Positions 36,492-46,236 are shown, counted from the stretch's first letter. The stretch is DNA of 64,000 nt from Bernardetiaceae bacterium (GCA_025056255.1 JANWVT010000008.1:62001-126000); one strand, 5' to 3'. Numbers and translations: made by a program. Notes: generated by a model from the sequence alone, not told the origin.

Positions 36492-36695
36492 TTACTTTTT
36501 CTCTGCAGGAGCAGCAGCAGGAGCAGCAGAGTCAGCTTTTGCAGTAGAGTCAGGAGTTGCAGGAGCAGGAGTTTCTACTGCGGGAGCTTGTACTGCGGTA
36601 GTGTCAGTTGTTGTTTCCTCGGTTTTAGCACCGCCACCGCAAGCCGCAAACAAACCGAATACAGATACCAAAATCAATAATTTCAGCGCTTTCAT
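36492..36695 (-). CDS. small Ala/Pro/Thr-rich lipoprotein
   Basis: A 67-residue protein with a lipoprotein signal peptide and lipobox FAAC (Cys19). The mature part is low-complexity: GGG, then a Thr/Glu stretch, then alternating Ala, Pro, Val, Thr and Asp/Lys with no predicted fold, ending AEKK. Such short disordered lipoproteins are common in Bacteroidota but uncharacterised. The gene has its own strong terminator and is flanked by the metG and deaD genes, both on the same strand. Confidence 0.8.
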   Translation of the reverse strand: MKALKLLILVSVFGLFAACGGGAKTEETTTDTTAVQAPAVETPAPATPDSTAKADSAAPAAAPAEKK

Positions 36696-36815
36696 TGTAG
36701 TTCTTCTTTTTTAGGTTTTTGAAAAATTTCAATTCTGACCTTTAATACTGCAAGTGGGTAAAAAGTAACCCTTAATTCTTAAAAAGTTTTAAATTTTTTT
36801 CTGATGTGCCAATGT

Positions 36816-38849
36816 TTAGCTCACTTGCGAACCGCTCATTACCAAATCTTCTGGGCTGACTAATACTAACCTGCCGTCGCGGTCTTGAGCGGTCAATATC
36901 ATGCCTTGGCTAACAATGCCGCGCATCTCTCGCGGAGCAAGATTAGCAACAAGCAATACCTGTTTGCCAACTAAGGAGGCAGGTTCGAAATATTCAGCAA
37001 TCCCACTTACTACTGTGCGCTGGTCGATGCCTGTGTCCAAGGTAAGTTGTAAGAGTTTTTTGGCTTTGGGTACTTTTTGACAAGCCACTACGGTAGCTAT
37101 CCTGATGTCGAGTTTGGCGAAGTCTTCGTATGTAATTGGTTCTTTAAATGGCGCGACAGCAGTGTGCATGAGTTTATTTTTTTCTAACTTTTGAATTTGC
37201 TGTTCTATTGCTGCATCTTCAATTTTTTGAAAAAGTAACTGAGGAGCCGATAGTTGGTGCCCGCCATTTAAGGCTATAGGGGCATCCCAATAGCAGTCAT
37301 TGGGTGAAATATTGAGCATTTGGAATAATTTCACAGCTGTATTGGGTAAATAAGGCTGCATGTAAACTGCCAAGTGAGCTGCTAATAATACACAGTTGTT
37401 CAGGATATCTGCTACTTGCTCTGGTGCGCTATCTATTTTTTTCCAAGGTTCGCCTTCGGTAAGGTACTTGTTGCCGTCGCGTACTAAATCCATCAAAATG
37501 TTGAGCCCTTGTTTAAATTTATACGACTCTAAGCTTTCTTGTAGCATTTGGAAGGTGTGCTCAACAGCTTGTTGTAAAGATTGGTCAGAGAAGTGGATAG
37601 TTCCGCTGCCGGGCAATTTGCCTTCAAAATATTTGTGAACTAATACCCAAACGCGGTTAATAAAATTGCCCAGTATGGCTACTAATTCGTTGTTAACGCG
37701 AGCTTGAAAATCTCGCCAAGTAAATTCGCTGTCGCCGGTCTCGGGGCTAATGGCAGTAAGCACATAGCGAAGTTCGTCGGTGCGTTGGGGAAAGTCGTTC
37801 ATGTATTCTTCCAGCCATACCGCCCAATTGCGCGAGGTACTGATTTTGTCACCCTCTAAGTTTAAAAATTCATTAGCGGGCACGTCGGTGGGCAAAATGA
37901 ATTCGCCGTGTGCTTTTAGTAGAATTGGGAAAATGATGCAGTGGAAAACGATATTGTCTTTGCCAATAAAATGTACCAGTTTGGTATCTGTTCTTTTCCA
38001 GTAGTCTTCCCAGTTTTTGCCGTTATTTTTTGCCCATTCTTTGGTGGCAGAAATATATCCAATTGGGGCATCTAACCACACATAAAGTACTTTTCCTTGG
38101 GCTTCGGGCAAGGGCACGGGTACGCCCCAGTCTAAGTCGCGGGTCATGGAGCGTGGCTGTAGCCCTTGCTCTATCCACGATTTGCACTGCCCATACACGT
38201 TGGGCTTCCATTGGTGCTGTTTTTCATGTACAATCCACTCGCGTAGCCATGGCTCAAACTGCTGCATAGGCAGGTACCAATGCTTGGTAGTGCGCAGTAC
38301 AGGCTTAGTACCAGAGAGCGTAGAAACAGGGTTAATTAACTCCAACGGGCTGAGGCTGCTACCACATTTTTCGCATTGGTCGCCGTAGGCTTTGGGATTG
38401 CTGCATTTAGGGCAGGTGCCTACAATGTAGCGGTCGGCTAAAAATTGTTGTGCTTGCTCGTCGTAGTATTGTTCGCTTTCTTGTACTTCGAAGAGTCCTT
38501 GCTGATGAAGTTTGAGAAAAAAGTTTTGAGAAGTTTCTGTGTGTATGGGTTCGGAAGTGCGGTGATAGATATCAAAGCTGATTCCAAAGCGTTCAAAGGC
38601 ATTTTTGTTTATAGTGTGGTACTTGTCAATAATTTGACGCGGTGTAATGCCTTCTTTTTTAGCGCGCATGGTAATGGCTGCTCCATACTCGTCGCTGCCA
38701 CATACAAATACTACCTCTCGGCGCTTCAAGCGCAGATAGCGTACGTAAGTATCTGCTGGCAAATAAGCACCTGCAATATGACCAATGTGCAAAGGTCCGT
38801 TTGCATAGGGCAGAGCAGCCGTAACAGTATATCGTTTAAACTCGGTCAT
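36816..38849 (-). CDS. metG: methionine--tRNA ligase
   Basis: A 677-residue class I synthetase for tRNA-Met. The HIGH motif is PLHIGHIAG near residues 19-27; the zinc knuckle uses CPKC and CEKCG; the KMSKS equivalent is KISTS at residues 335-339. The anticodon-binding domain is followed by a C-terminal OB-fold tRNA-binding domain (about residues 570-677) with DIRIATVV, GIAEYFEP and NLAPREMRGI, as in E. coli MetG. The MerR gene ends 31 bp upstream on the same strand. Confidence 0.96.
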   Translation of the reverse strand: MTEFKRYTVTAALPYANGPLHIGHIAGAYLPADTYVRYLRLKRREVVFVCGSDEYGAAITMRAKKEGITPRQIIDKYHTINKNAFERFGISFDIYHRTSEPIHTETSQNFFLKLHQQGLFEVQESEQYYDEQAQQFLADRYIVGTCPKCSNPKAYGDQCEKCGSSLSPLELINPVSTLSGTKPVLRTTKHWYLPMQQFEPWLREWIVHEKQHQWKPNVYGQCKSWIEQGLQPRSMTRDLDWGVPVPLPEAQGKVLYVWLDAPIGYISATKEWAKNNGKNWEDYWKRTDTKLVHFIGKDNIVFHCIIFPILLKAHGEFILPTDVPANEFLNLEGDKISTSRNWAVWLEEYMNDFPQRTDELRYVLTAISPETGDSEFTWRDFQARVNNELVAILGNFINRVWVLVHKYFEGKLPGSGTIHFSDQSLQQAVEHTFQMLQESLESYKFKQGLNILMDLVRDGNKYLTEGEPWKKIDSAPEQVADILNNCVLLAAHLAVYMQPYLPNTAVKLFQMLNISPNDCYWDAPIALNGGHQLSAPQLLFQKIEDAAIEQQIQKLEKNKLMHTAVAPFKEPITYEDFAKLDIRIATVVACQKVPKAKKLLQLTLDTGIDQRTVVSGIAEYFEPASLVGKQVLLVANLAPREMRGIVSQGMILTAQDRDGRLVLVSPEDLVMSGSQVS

Positions 38850-38880
38850 GTTGGAAACATCAAAGTATCTGCAAAAGAAC

Positions 38881-39234
38881 TTAATTGAGTCGTTCTTTCA
38901 AAGCTGCTAAAAAATTGCGCACTTCTTGCAATTCGCGTATCAATTCGGCAATTTGAGTAGGGGAGACCAGTGGCGCAATTGGTTTGTTGTTTTGCAAAGC
39001 CTCTTTGGCACCTTGCAACGTATAGCCCTGTATTTTTACTAAGTGGTAGATTTTTTGAATATTTTCAATTTCTGCCTTTGTATATTGGCGGACGCCATTA
39101 CGCGTTTTCCGAGGGCGGATGCTTTCAAATTGTGTTTCCCAAAAGCGGATTTTGGAGGGAGCAATACCAAACATCTGTGCTACTTCACCAATGCTATAGT
39201 ACCGCTTTTCTATTTCATCAGATTTGTTCTTCAT
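38881..39234 (-). CDS. MerR family transcriptional regulator
   Basis: A 117-residue regulator with an N-terminal winged-helix DNA-binding domain: RYYSIGEVAQMFGIAPSKIRFWE is the helix-turn-helix and ARNGVRQY-type wing appears as KTRNGVRQYTKAEIENI. The C-terminus is a coiled coil that mediates dimerisation, with no cysteines for metal sensing. This form (short, no effector domain) is widespread in Bacteroidota. The ATG at 39234 is preferred over a TTG at 39255. It sits immediately upstream of metG and is divergent from the TPR gene. Confidence 0.87.
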   Translation of the reverse strand: MKNKSDEIEKRYYSIGEVAQMFGIAPSKIRFWETQFESIRPRKTRNGVRQYTKAEIENIQKIYHLVKIQGYTLQGAKEALQNNKPIAPLVSPTQIAELIRELQEVRNFLAALKERLN

Positions 39235-39271
39235 GGGAAAGCACAGTTTTTGCAAACTGTTATAGGTAATT

Positions 39272-40753
39272 ATGAGGATAAAGGTACAGTTTTTTGCGCG
39301 AAGTATTCAAGTAATGCTTTCCTTTTTTTGCCTATTGGCATCATTATCAGCTATTTCCCGCCTTTTTGCTCTACCTGTTCAGCCATATTTCAGATTTGAA
39401 ACAACCGAGCAACAGGCTTACTGGCAACTGCTTAATATGCGCTTTGCCAATGCACGGGTGGCTATACAACAAATTCCCGAACAGAACCTCATTCGAATTT
39501 ATCTGGAAAATTGGGCAGATGTACTGGAAATGATAGGCAATCAGGATGAGGGATTGTACCTTTCTAAGCTATCTCTTCGCGAAGAAAGGCTAAGGCGCCT
39601 TCAACAAGGCAATCCTCAGTCGCCCTATCACCTTTTTTTGCAAGCTGAGGTTCGGCTGCAGTGGGCATTAGCGCAAGTAGTTTTTGATGAACCTTTGGCA
39701 GCGGCATGGAATATACGAAAAGCTTTTCACTTATTACAAGCCAACAGCCAGCTCTATCCTGAGTTTGAGGGCAACCATAAGTCGTTGGGCATTCTCCAAG
39801 TGTTGTTTGGGGCAGTACCTGCACAATATGAATGGCTATTGTCGCTTTGGGGACTTTCAGGTAGTACAGCAAAAGGATTTGCAATGCTGACCAACGTAGC
39901 AACGGGTAACTCTGTGTATGCGCCCGAAGCTCAGCTATGGCTGGTGTTGTTAAAAAGTCAGTTGGAAAGTACCCCTATACTGCAAGTCAGCAATAGCCCG
40001 CATCAGCCGGGAAAGTGGTTACTGGCAACTGCTTACAGAAAAATTGGCAATAGCAGCATGGCTTTGCGCTTATTGCAAGATTTACCCACAGATGCACCTT
40101 CATTGCTCTGTTGGGAAAAAGCAACAGCATTATTGAATAGCGGTCATTATCGGGAGGCGCTCCAATGGCTCGAGTTGTTTGAAAACAAACACAAGGGCGC
40201 AGATTTGCTAAAAGATGCACAGCTGAAACGATTTTGGTGTTATTGGCTACAAAACTGCAACGAAGAAGCTATGGTTGCTCTGCAAAAAGTAACACGAGCA
40301 GGGCGTACCCGAACAGAGGCAGACAAGCACGCCGCTTACTGGGCAGCCCTCCGCCCTTTGCCCGACCGAAGATTGCTCCAAGCACGTCTACTAACCGACG
40401 GGGGCTACGTTGAAAGTGCAGGGGAAGTATTGCAAGCAATTAATCCTCAAACCCTTTCGCTACCCGATTTGTGTGAATATTACTATCGCTTGGCTCGCAA
40501 TGCACATCGGGCTGGCAATTGGTCGCAAGCAATTGCCTATTACGAAACATGCCTTGTTAAAGCCAGAGGGGCAGCTTTTTATTTTCTTCCCAGTGCTGCT
40601 TTGCAGGCAGGTATCATCAGTAAGCACTATCAAAAAGACCTCTCCAAAGCACGTTACTATTTGCATCGTGCATTAGAATATCGGCAGCATCCTTACAAAA
40701 AGAGCATTGACCGAAAAGCCAAAGAAATACTAACGACACTGTCCAAACAGTAA
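39272..40753 (+). CDS. TPR-containing exported protein, Iml2/TTC39-like
   Basis: A 493-residue protein with an N-terminal hydrophobic segment (VMLSFFCLLASLSAISRLFAL) that is a signal peptide or anchor. The rest is helical repeats: tetratricopeptide-like pairs such as NARVAIQQIPEQNLIRIYL, HYREALQWLELFE and NWSQAIAYYETCL. The segment with GNHKSLGILQVLFGAVPAQY and LSGSTAKGFAML recalls the Iml2/TTC39 (DUF3808) family. TPR proteins bind peptides or assemble complexes; the partner is unknown. Confidence 0.75.
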   Translation: MRIKVQFFARSIQVMLSFFCLLASLSAISRLFALPVQPYFRFETTEQQAYWQLLNMRFANARVAIQQIPEQNLIRIYLENWADVLEMIGNQDEGLYLSKLSLREERLRRLQQGNPQSPYHLFLQAEVRLQWALAQVVFDEPLAAAWNIRKAFHLLQANSQLYPEFEGNHKSLGILQVLFGAVPAQYEWLLSLWGLSGSTAKGFAMLTNVATGNSVYAPEAQLWLVLLKSQLESTPILQVSNSPHQPGKWLLATAYRKIGNSSMALRLLQDLPTDAPSLLCWEKATALLNSGHYREALQWLELFENKHKGADLLKDAQLKRFWCYWLQNCNEEAMVALQKVTRAGRTRTEADKHAAYWAALRPLPDRRLLQARLLTDGGYVESAGEVLQAINPQTLSLPDLCEYYYRLARNAHRAGNWSQAIAYYETCLVKARGAAFYFLPSAALQAGIISKHYQKDLSKARYYLHRALEYRQHPYKKSIDRKAKEILTTLSKQ

Positions 40754-40839
40754 AAGTTACATACACTCATCCTGCTGCGCATGTAGCATATTGACAAAGA
40801 AAATGACGCGCATCTGCAAGGCTAAATGACCACATCAGA

Positions 40840-40871
40840 TTGCTTACTTATTGGGTTTACAACTAACTTTG
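40840..40871 (+). promoter_or_regulatory. Bacteroidota promoter (TTG-N21-TAACTTTG)
   Basis: A TTG at 40840-40842 and TAACTTTG at 40864-40871 are separated by 21 bases, matching the Bacteroidota -33/-7 arrangement. It lies just before the start codon of the lipoprotein at 40885. This is the best two-part promoter match in the window. Confidence 0.7.
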
Positions 40872-40884
40872 CGAAAAAAAAGCC

Positions 40885-41535
40885 ATGAAAAACCTTTTCT
40901 TAGTACCAGCCATACTTGTACTTTTTCACTTAGCTGCTTGTAATTCCCAAGAAAAACAATTGGAAATAGACCGCCAAGTGCGCAAAAAATTAGCCATTTT
41001 GGGCGGTAGCGTTGTGAAAGAGCTGAAACTCAATCCAGAAAATCAAAAAAATCTATATTTTGCCGAAGCAATCATGGAAAATGGACTGCCTATTCAGGCA
41101 ATGGTAATGATTAAAAATGACTCGGTAGCAGTTAAAGAAACGCTCAACTCTTCCTTGTTGCGTCGTTTGACCAAAGAATTGCGAGACACTTGCGTAAGTG
41201 TTTCTCTTAAACCTTTTGATAAAAGCCAAGTAGAGAACGAATTTCAAGGAGAAGCCATTTTCAAAAGTGGCGGGAAAATCCAACTTTTTGCTCATGAAAA
41301 GTTAGGTTGGCGACCAGCCCACGACCTTGAAACACTCCGCTTTCTGACCAAGCGTCAGATGGAGCGCGACCTATACAGCTTTGCTGACACTATCCAAACA
41401 TTTAGCCTCGACAAAACTGCCGCAGACACAGTATATACTGGCAAATTGGAAACCCGAAAAGGCGATAAGAAAGAGTTTTTCGTAACTTGGAGCCAAACTG
41501 GTTTCCGATGGGAGCTAAACAAAACCCAACAATAA
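40885..41535 (+). CDS. putative lipoprotein of unknown function
   Basis: A 216-residue protein with lipobox LAAC (Cys19), so it is membrane-anchored after export. The mature part is a mixed alpha/beta domain with no motif I recognise; it has a Cys-containing LRDTCVSVSLKPFD segment and KGDKKEFFVTW near the end. Its 3' end overlaps the start of xerC by 28 bp, so the two are probably co-transcribed although unrelated in function. Confidence 0.75.
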   Translation: MKNLFLVPAILVLFHLAACNSQEKQLEIDRQVRKKLAILGGSVVKELKLNPENQKNLYFAEAIMENGLPIQAMVMIKNDSVAVKETLNSSLLRRLTKELRDTCVSVSLKPFDKSQVENEFQGEAIFKSGGKIQLFAHEKLGWRPAHDLETLRFLTKRQMERDLYSFADTIQTFSLDKTAADTVYTGKLETRKGDKKEFFVTWSQTGFRWELNKTQQ

Positions 41536-42428
41536 TCAACCGCTTCATTGATTTTATTGCCTTACAAAGGCGCTATAGCCAACATACGCAAAAGGCGTAT
41601 CTGGCTGACTTGCAGCAATTTGAGCAATTTTTAGCCTTGCTCTCAGAAGGCGAGAAGTCCATTATCACCCAAGCCGACTATCACGACGTGCGGGCTTGGG
41701 TGATTTCCTTATTGGACGATGAAAAAATAACTGCTCGTAGCATCAACCGCAAACTCTCTGCATTGCGTAGCTTTTATCGTTTTGCCATACAAGAGCAACT
41801 GATAGCAAGCTCGCCGCTGCGCCACCTAAAAGCGCTAAAAGCCGACAAACCCATTACTCCTTTCTTGCCGCTTACCGATGCAAAACAGCTCTGGGAAACA
41901 TTTTTAGAAACACCTGCCTGCGACTTTACAACTTCCCGCGAGCAAGCCATCATAGCACTGCTCTATACCACCGGCATTCGCGTATCGGAACTTATTAACT
42001 TGAAAATCAGCGATTTGAGTTTTGAAAATCAGCAGCTAAAAGTATGGGGCAAAGGCAACAAACAACGAATTGTACCGATAATCTCCCAAATATTTGCTTT
42101 ATTGAAAAATTATCTCGAAATTAAATCACAGATATTCGGTGAAAGTTTTCACAGCCCTCTTATTTGCACCGACAAGGGCGAAAAAGCCTATCCGATGCTA
42201 ATTTACAGGACGGTGAGAAAGTACTTGGATATGATAACGACTATTGAGCGCCGCAGTCCACACGTGTTACGACACAGTTACGCTACGCATCTGATGGATG
42301 GTGGTGCAGATTTAAACGCCGTGAAAGAGCTACTGGGGCATAGCAGCCTTGCTGCAACGCAAGTCTATACCCATACAAGCATCGAAAAGCTTCGAAAGGT
42401 TTTTCAAGACGCTCATCCTCGTTCGTAA
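41508..42428 (+). CDS. xerC: tyrosine recombinase XerC-type
   Basis: A 306-residue site-specific recombinase that resolves chromosome dimers at dif. The N-terminal SAM-like core-binding domain (about 10-95) precedes the catalytic domain with all the active residues: Arg158 (GIRVSEL), Lys182 (WGKGNKQR), His252 and Arg255 (HVLRHSYATH), His278 (LGHSSL) and nucleophile Tyr287 (TQVYTH). The ATG at 41508 overlaps the upstream lipoprotein gene; a TTG at 41487 is the alternative. The context (priA, hpf) favours the housekeeping recombinase over a mobile-element integrase. Confidence 0.93.
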   Translation: MGAKQNPTIINRFIDFIALQRRYSQHTQKAYLADLQQFEQFLALLSEGEKSIITQADYHDVRAWVISLLDDEKITARSINRKLSALRSFYRFAIQEQLIASSPLRHLKALKADKPITPFLPLTDAKQLWETFLETPACDFTTSREQAIIALLYTTGIRVSELINLKISDLSFENQQLKVWGKGNKQRIVPIISQIFALLKNYLEIKSQIFGESFHSPLICTDKGEKAYPMLIYRTVRKYLDMITTIERRSPHVLRHSYATHLMDGGADLNAVKELLGHSSLAATQVYTHTSIEKLRKVFQDAHPRS

Positions 42429-42460
42429 CATTTCCTTAACATTGAGCGTATCAGAGATAT

Positions 42461-42488
42461 AACCCTGTTTATTGCTCGGGTTTTTTTT
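42461..42488 (+). terminator. Probable intrinsic terminator after xerC
   Basis: AACCC, a 12-base loop and GGGTT lead directly into eight T residues. The stem is short, but position and T-tract are typical. Confidence 0.65.
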
Positions 42489-42521
42489 CATTTTTATTGT
42501 TCACTTAAATGTTTGTGTGTT

Positions 42522-42827
42522 ATGAAACTGCAAATCCATTCCATTCACTTCGATGCCGACGTTAAGTTGCTGAATTTCATTCAGAAAAAAGCCAACAAGT
42601 TAGATACCTTCTTTGAACGCATCATCGGCGGAGAGGTATATCTACGTTTGGAAAAGGGCGAGCACAGCCGGGAGAACAAAGTAGTAGAAATCAAGCTATT
42701 TATTCCCGGAGGTAGCCTGTTTGTTAAAGAGCAAAACATTTCTTTCGAAGCCGCAATGGATGAAGCAGTAGAGTCCATGAAAGCACAGTTGAAAAAATAC
42801 AAGGAGAAACTGACAGCAAAGTCATAA
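42522..42827 (+). CDS. hpf: ribosome hibernation-promoting factor, short form
   Basis: A 101-residue HPF/YfiA-family protein that binds the 30S subunit and inactivates ribosomes under stress. The beta-alpha-beta-beta-beta-alpha pattern is visible: KLQIHSIHFDAD, a first helix (KLLNFIQKKANKLDTFF), ENKVVEIKLFIPGGSLF and the C-terminal helix FEAAMDEAVESMKAQLKKYKEKL. It lacks the long C-terminal dimerisation domain, so it is the short form. ATG 42522 begins MKLQIHS; an upstream in-frame start at 42513 is less likely. Bounded by terminators on both sides. Confidence 0.92.
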   Translation: MKLQIHSIHFDADVKLLNFIQKKANKLDTFFERIIGGEVYLRLEKGEHSRENKVVEIKLFIPGGSLFVKEQNISFEAAMDEAVESMKAQLKKYKEKLTAKS

Positions 42828-42836
42828 TTTCGTGTT

Positions 42837-42868
42837 GGGATTAAGAGCAACGAAACGCTCTTAATCCC
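42837..42868 (+). terminator. Intrinsic terminator after hpf
   Basis: GGGATTAAGAGC, an 8-base loop and GCTCTTAATCCC form a perfect 12-bp stem followed by TTGCTTGCTC. It lies in the 58-bp gap between hpf and priA. Confidence 0.85.
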
Positions 42869-42885
42869 TTGCTTGCTCAACGATA

Positions 42886-45375
42886 ATGCGCCAGACACTT
42901 TTTGCCGATATTCTCCTGCCCCTACCTCTTAAAGACACTTATACCTATCGCGTACCGCTCGCACTAAATGAGCAAATAGCCGAAGGGATGCGGGCGGTAG
43001 TTCAGTTTGGGAAAAAGCGCATTTTGACCGGCGTAGTTGTTCGCCTACATCAAACCCCACCCGGAGAGTACGCTACCAAAACGATTTTAGAATTAATAGA
43101 CAACCACCCCGTTGTTTTACCTCAGCAGCTGTCATTTTGGAAATGGATGGCTGAATACTACCTCTGCAAATGGGGCGAAGTAATGAATGTTGCTATACCC
43201 TCTGGATTGAAACTCAGCAGCGAGTCGCGCATTCAACTGCATCCTGCTTTTCAGCTGTCGGCAGCTTATAGCGAGGCGTTTAGCGAAAAAGAGTTGCTTT
43301 TGCTCCAAGCTTTGCAGCAAAACGAATCGTTGAGCTATGACGAGGCTGCCAAAATAGTAGGCAACAAGCCGCTGTACAGCTTGCTGAAAGCACTGCTACA
43401 AAAAGAATGTATCCTCATTTTTGAGCAGCTAAAAGAAAAATACAAGCCTAAAATTGTTAAGAAAGTTCGCTTACATGCCCAATGGCAGCAACAAGGCGAA
43501 TTTGCTTTGGTAGAATTGCTGCAACAACTTACCAAAAAGCCAGCCCAAGAGGCTGTTTTGCTTCGCTACTTATCGTTAGTGCCATGGCAGGCAAGCCCAG
43601 AACGGCAGCTCAATGGTGTTCTTAAAAGTGAACTACTCGTTACCGGACTGTCGGAAAGTGCTTATAAAACTCTTGTCAAAAAGCAGGTTTTAGAAGAGTT
43701 TGAAGTGTGCATTTCTAGGCTAGACGACATGAGCACTGTAAAGGCAGGTTTGCCACAACTCACTGATTACCAAAAGGAAGCACTGGCAAAAATCAATCTG
43801 CAGTGGCAAGACAAACAAACTGTGCTGTTGCATGGCGTTACAGGTTCGGGGAAGACCGAGTTATACATCCACCTTATTGAACAAGTGTTGCAATCGGGCA
43901 GTCAGGTGTTGTTGTTATTACCTGAAATTGCACTCACCACGCAAATAGTGGCAAGGCTGCGGCAGGTTTTTGGCAATCGGTTGGGAGTTTACCATTCGCG
44001 TTTTTCCGATAATGAACGGGTAGAAGTATGGTATGGCGTGTTGCAAGGTCGGTTTGATGCCATAGTAGGAGTGAGGTCGTCGGTTTTCTTGCCTTTTAGC
44101 CGCTTAGGGTTGATTATTGTGGACGAGGAGCACGACCCTTCTTATAAGCAGCACGACCCTGCTCCGCGTTATCATGCCCGCGACTCAGCTCTAATGCTCG
44201 CACATATGCAGCAAGCAAAAGTGCTGCTTGCCTCAGCAACCCCCTCTCTGGAAAGTTACTATCATGCAGTAGAAAAAAAATATGGCTATGTACAATTATT
44301 GCAGCGTTTCAACAATGCACCTCTGCCTACTGTTCAATTTGTGAATATCAAACACGAAAGCAAAGCTAAACGCATGATAGGCGAATTTGCCCCTAATACC
44401 CTTCATGCTATACGTACTGCTTTGGAGGCTAAACAGCAAATTATTCTATTTCAAAATCGACGTGGCTATGCGCCACAGTTGAGCTGCTCCACTTGCCAGT
44501 GGGTACCCTATTGCCAGCATTGTGCTGTTAGCCTAACGTTTCACCTGCACAGCCATGAGTTGCGTTGTCACTATTGTGGCTATCGCGAAAATCCTCCTAC
44601 TACTTGCCGGCAATGTGGCTCAAAAGACATCAAAACAGTAGGTTTTGGCACAGAAAAAATAGAGGATACTGTTCAATCACTTTTTCCCGAGGCAGTAGTG
44701 CAACGCATGGATTTGGACACTACGCGCGGCAAGCATAGTTTACAACACATTATTGATAGTTTTGCTGCCCGCAAAATTGATATTCTGGTAGGTACACAAA
44801 TGGTTACCAAAGGGCTAGATTTTGACCATGTTTCACTGGTAGTGGCATTCGACATAGACCGAGCCTTGCACTATCCCGATTTTAGAGCACACGAACGGGT
44901 GTTCCAAATACTTACACAAGTGGCAGGCAGGGCGGGTAGAAAAACAGCCAAGGGAACGGTTATCATTCAAACTACTAATCCGCATCATCCTGTATTGGAA
45001 CACGTAGCAGCACATCGGTTTGAAGAGTTTTATCAAGAAGAGCTATTGCAGCGCAAAATTTACCATTATCCGCCTTTTATTCGTTTGGTAGAAATTGTTG
45101 TAAAAGGCGAGGTAGAGGCAGAAGTAGAACAGGCTGCTGAACATGTAGCAACTGAACTGCGCAAAGAAATCAAAGCATGCCATATACTAGGTCCGCAAGC
45201 CCCTCCAATCGCCCGTATACGCAATCAGTATTTGCGATGCATATGGGTTAAACTCGAGCGGCAGGGTATTTCGCTTTCAGCCACCAAACAGCTGATTGTA
45301 GCAATAACTGACCGAATAGCTACCAATAGAGCCTTCAAAGAGTTGCATGCAGTGATTAATGTCGATCCTGTTTAA
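42886..45375 (+). CDS. priA: primosomal protein N' (replication restart helicase)
   Basis: An 829-residue DNA helicase that recognises stalled forks and reloads the replisome. The N-terminal PriA DNA-binding domain contains the PLKDTYTYRVP start; Walker A is GVTGSGKTE with Lys323; Walker B is VDEEHDPSYKQHDP with Asp413; helicase motifs SATPSLES, QNRRGYAP and LVGTQMVTKG follow. The zinc-binding cysteines (CSTC, YCQHC, CHYCG, CRQCG) lie at about residues 534-580. The length is somewhat longer than the E. coli protein (732), mainly in the N-terminal half. Confidence 0.96.
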   Translation: MRQTLFADILLPLPLKDTYTYRVPLALNEQIAEGMRAVVQFGKKRILTGVVVRLHQTPPGEYATKTILELIDNHPVVLPQQLSFWKWMAEYYLCKWGEVMNVAIPSGLKLSSESRIQLHPAFQLSAAYSEAFSEKELLLLQALQQNESLSYDEAAKIVGNKPLYSLLKALLQKECILIFEQLKEKYKPKIVKKVRLHAQWQQQGEFALVELLQQLTKKPAQEAVLLRYLSLVPWQASPERQLNGVLKSELLVTGLSESAYKTLVKKQVLEEFEVCISRLDDMSTVKAGLPQLTDYQKEALAKINLQWQDKQTVLLHGVTGSGKTELYIHLIEQVLQSGSQVLLLLPEIALTTQIVARLRQVFGNRLGVYHSRFSDNERVEVWYGVLQGRFDAIVGVRSSVFLPFSRLGLIIVDEEHDPSYKQHDPAPRYHARDSALMLAHMQQAKVLLASATPSLESYYHAVEKKYGYVQLLQRFNNAPLPTVQFVNIKHESKAKRMIGEFAPNTLHAIRTALEAKQQIILFQNRRGYAPQLSCSTCQWVPYCQHCAVSLTFHLHSHELRCHYCGYRENPPTTCRQCGSKDIKTVGFGTEKIEDTVQSLFPEAVVQRMDLDTTRGKHSLQHIIDSFAARKIDILVGTQMVTKGLDFDHVSLVVAFDIDRALHYPDFRAHERVFQILTQVAGRAGRKTAKGTVIIQTTNPHHPVLEHVAAHRFEEFYQEELLQRKIYHYPPFIRLVEIVVKGEVEAEVEQAAEHVATELRKEIKACHILGPQAPPIARIRNQYLRCIWVKLERQGISLSATKQLIVAITDRIATNRAFKELHAVINVDPV

Positions 45376-45491
45376 ATAGGGTGCTTAGGTTGCTTTGCAT
45401 TTAGACTTAGAATGGCTCCAAATTAAATAAAGTAGAAACATTTTTGAGCGAAAAAGCATTATATTAACGTAATCATTAATCAAGCAAATTC

Positions 45492-46049
45492 ATGAAAACT
45501 ACCATAACCACTAAAACTTCGCTTACGCCTGAGGTTGAAAGCAAACTCAACAAGCAAGTGCGCATGGAAGGGCTTTCTGCTTTCTACTACCTTTCCATGG
45601 CTTCATGGTGCGAAAACAGGGGCTATATGAATGCAGCGGCATTTTTATACGACCATTTTGAAGAAGAAAAAATGCACATGCTCAAGTTGATACGCTATAT
45701 CAACGAGGCAGGCGGGCATGCTTTAGCTCCTGAAATCACTAACTTGCGCTATGAGTACAACAGCTTCCGAGAAGTGTTTGACCACATCTTAGAACACGAA
45801 ATAGCTGTTAGCCGCGCTATTAATAATTTGGCTGATTTTTGCTTCCAAGAAAAAGACTTTGCCACCTTCCAATTCTTGCAGTGGTATATCAACGAGCAGC
45901 GCGAAGAAGAAGCTGTCGCTCGAAGGCTGGTAGAACTGTTCGATATTATCGGCGAAGAAGGTCAAGGTATTTGGATGATTGACCAAGAAATTGGCAAAAT
46001 ATTGGAACAAATTAAAGCTGAGCGCGCCGCCGAAGGAGAAGAAGCATAA
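45492..46049 (+). CDS. ftn: non-heme ferritin
   Basis: A 185-residue iron-storage ferritin forming a 24-subunit shell. The four-helix bundle shows ferroxidase ligands: Glu in QVRMEGLSAFYYLSM, Glu and His in HFEEEKMHML, Glu in ILEHEIAVS and Glu in NEQREEEAV. There is no heme-binding Met, so this is ferritin A type rather than bacterioferritin. The C-terminus AERAAEGEEA is acidic. A strong terminator follows at 46121. Confidence 0.96.
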   Translation: MKTTITTKTSLTPEVESKLNKQVRMEGLSAFYYLSMASWCENRGYMNAAAFLYDHFEEEKMHMLKLIRYINEAGGHALAPEITNLRYEYNSFREVFDHILEHEIAVSRAINNLADFCFQEKDFATFQFLQWYINEQREEEAVARRLVELFDIIGEEGQGIWMIDQEIGKILEQIKAERAAEGEEA

Positions 46050-46120
46050 CATCAATTGATAGTATCTTGTCTTACTTGCTCACTTGCGAACAAATGAGCG
46101 GTTATGCATGTAGCATAAGT

Positions 46121-46155
46121 AAGCCCGACAAGTGCTTGCAACTTGTTGGGCTTTT
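46121..46155 (+). terminator. Intrinsic terminator after ferritin
   Basis: AGCCCGACAAGT and ACTTGTTGGGCT pair over 12 bp (one G-U) around a short loop and are followed by TTTTT. Confidence 0.9.
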
Positions 46156-46236
46156 TACTTGCATGAAATCCATTCTCGTTAGTTGAGCAAATGCAATTGC
46201 ACATTTGCCAAAGTTTGATTTCCATGCTGCTTGTTT

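Noticed and set aside
41508-42428. xerC as an integrase of a mobile element
   Set aside because: Housekeeping neighbours (hpf, priA) and full XerC-type residues; no attachment repeats or phage genes nearby.
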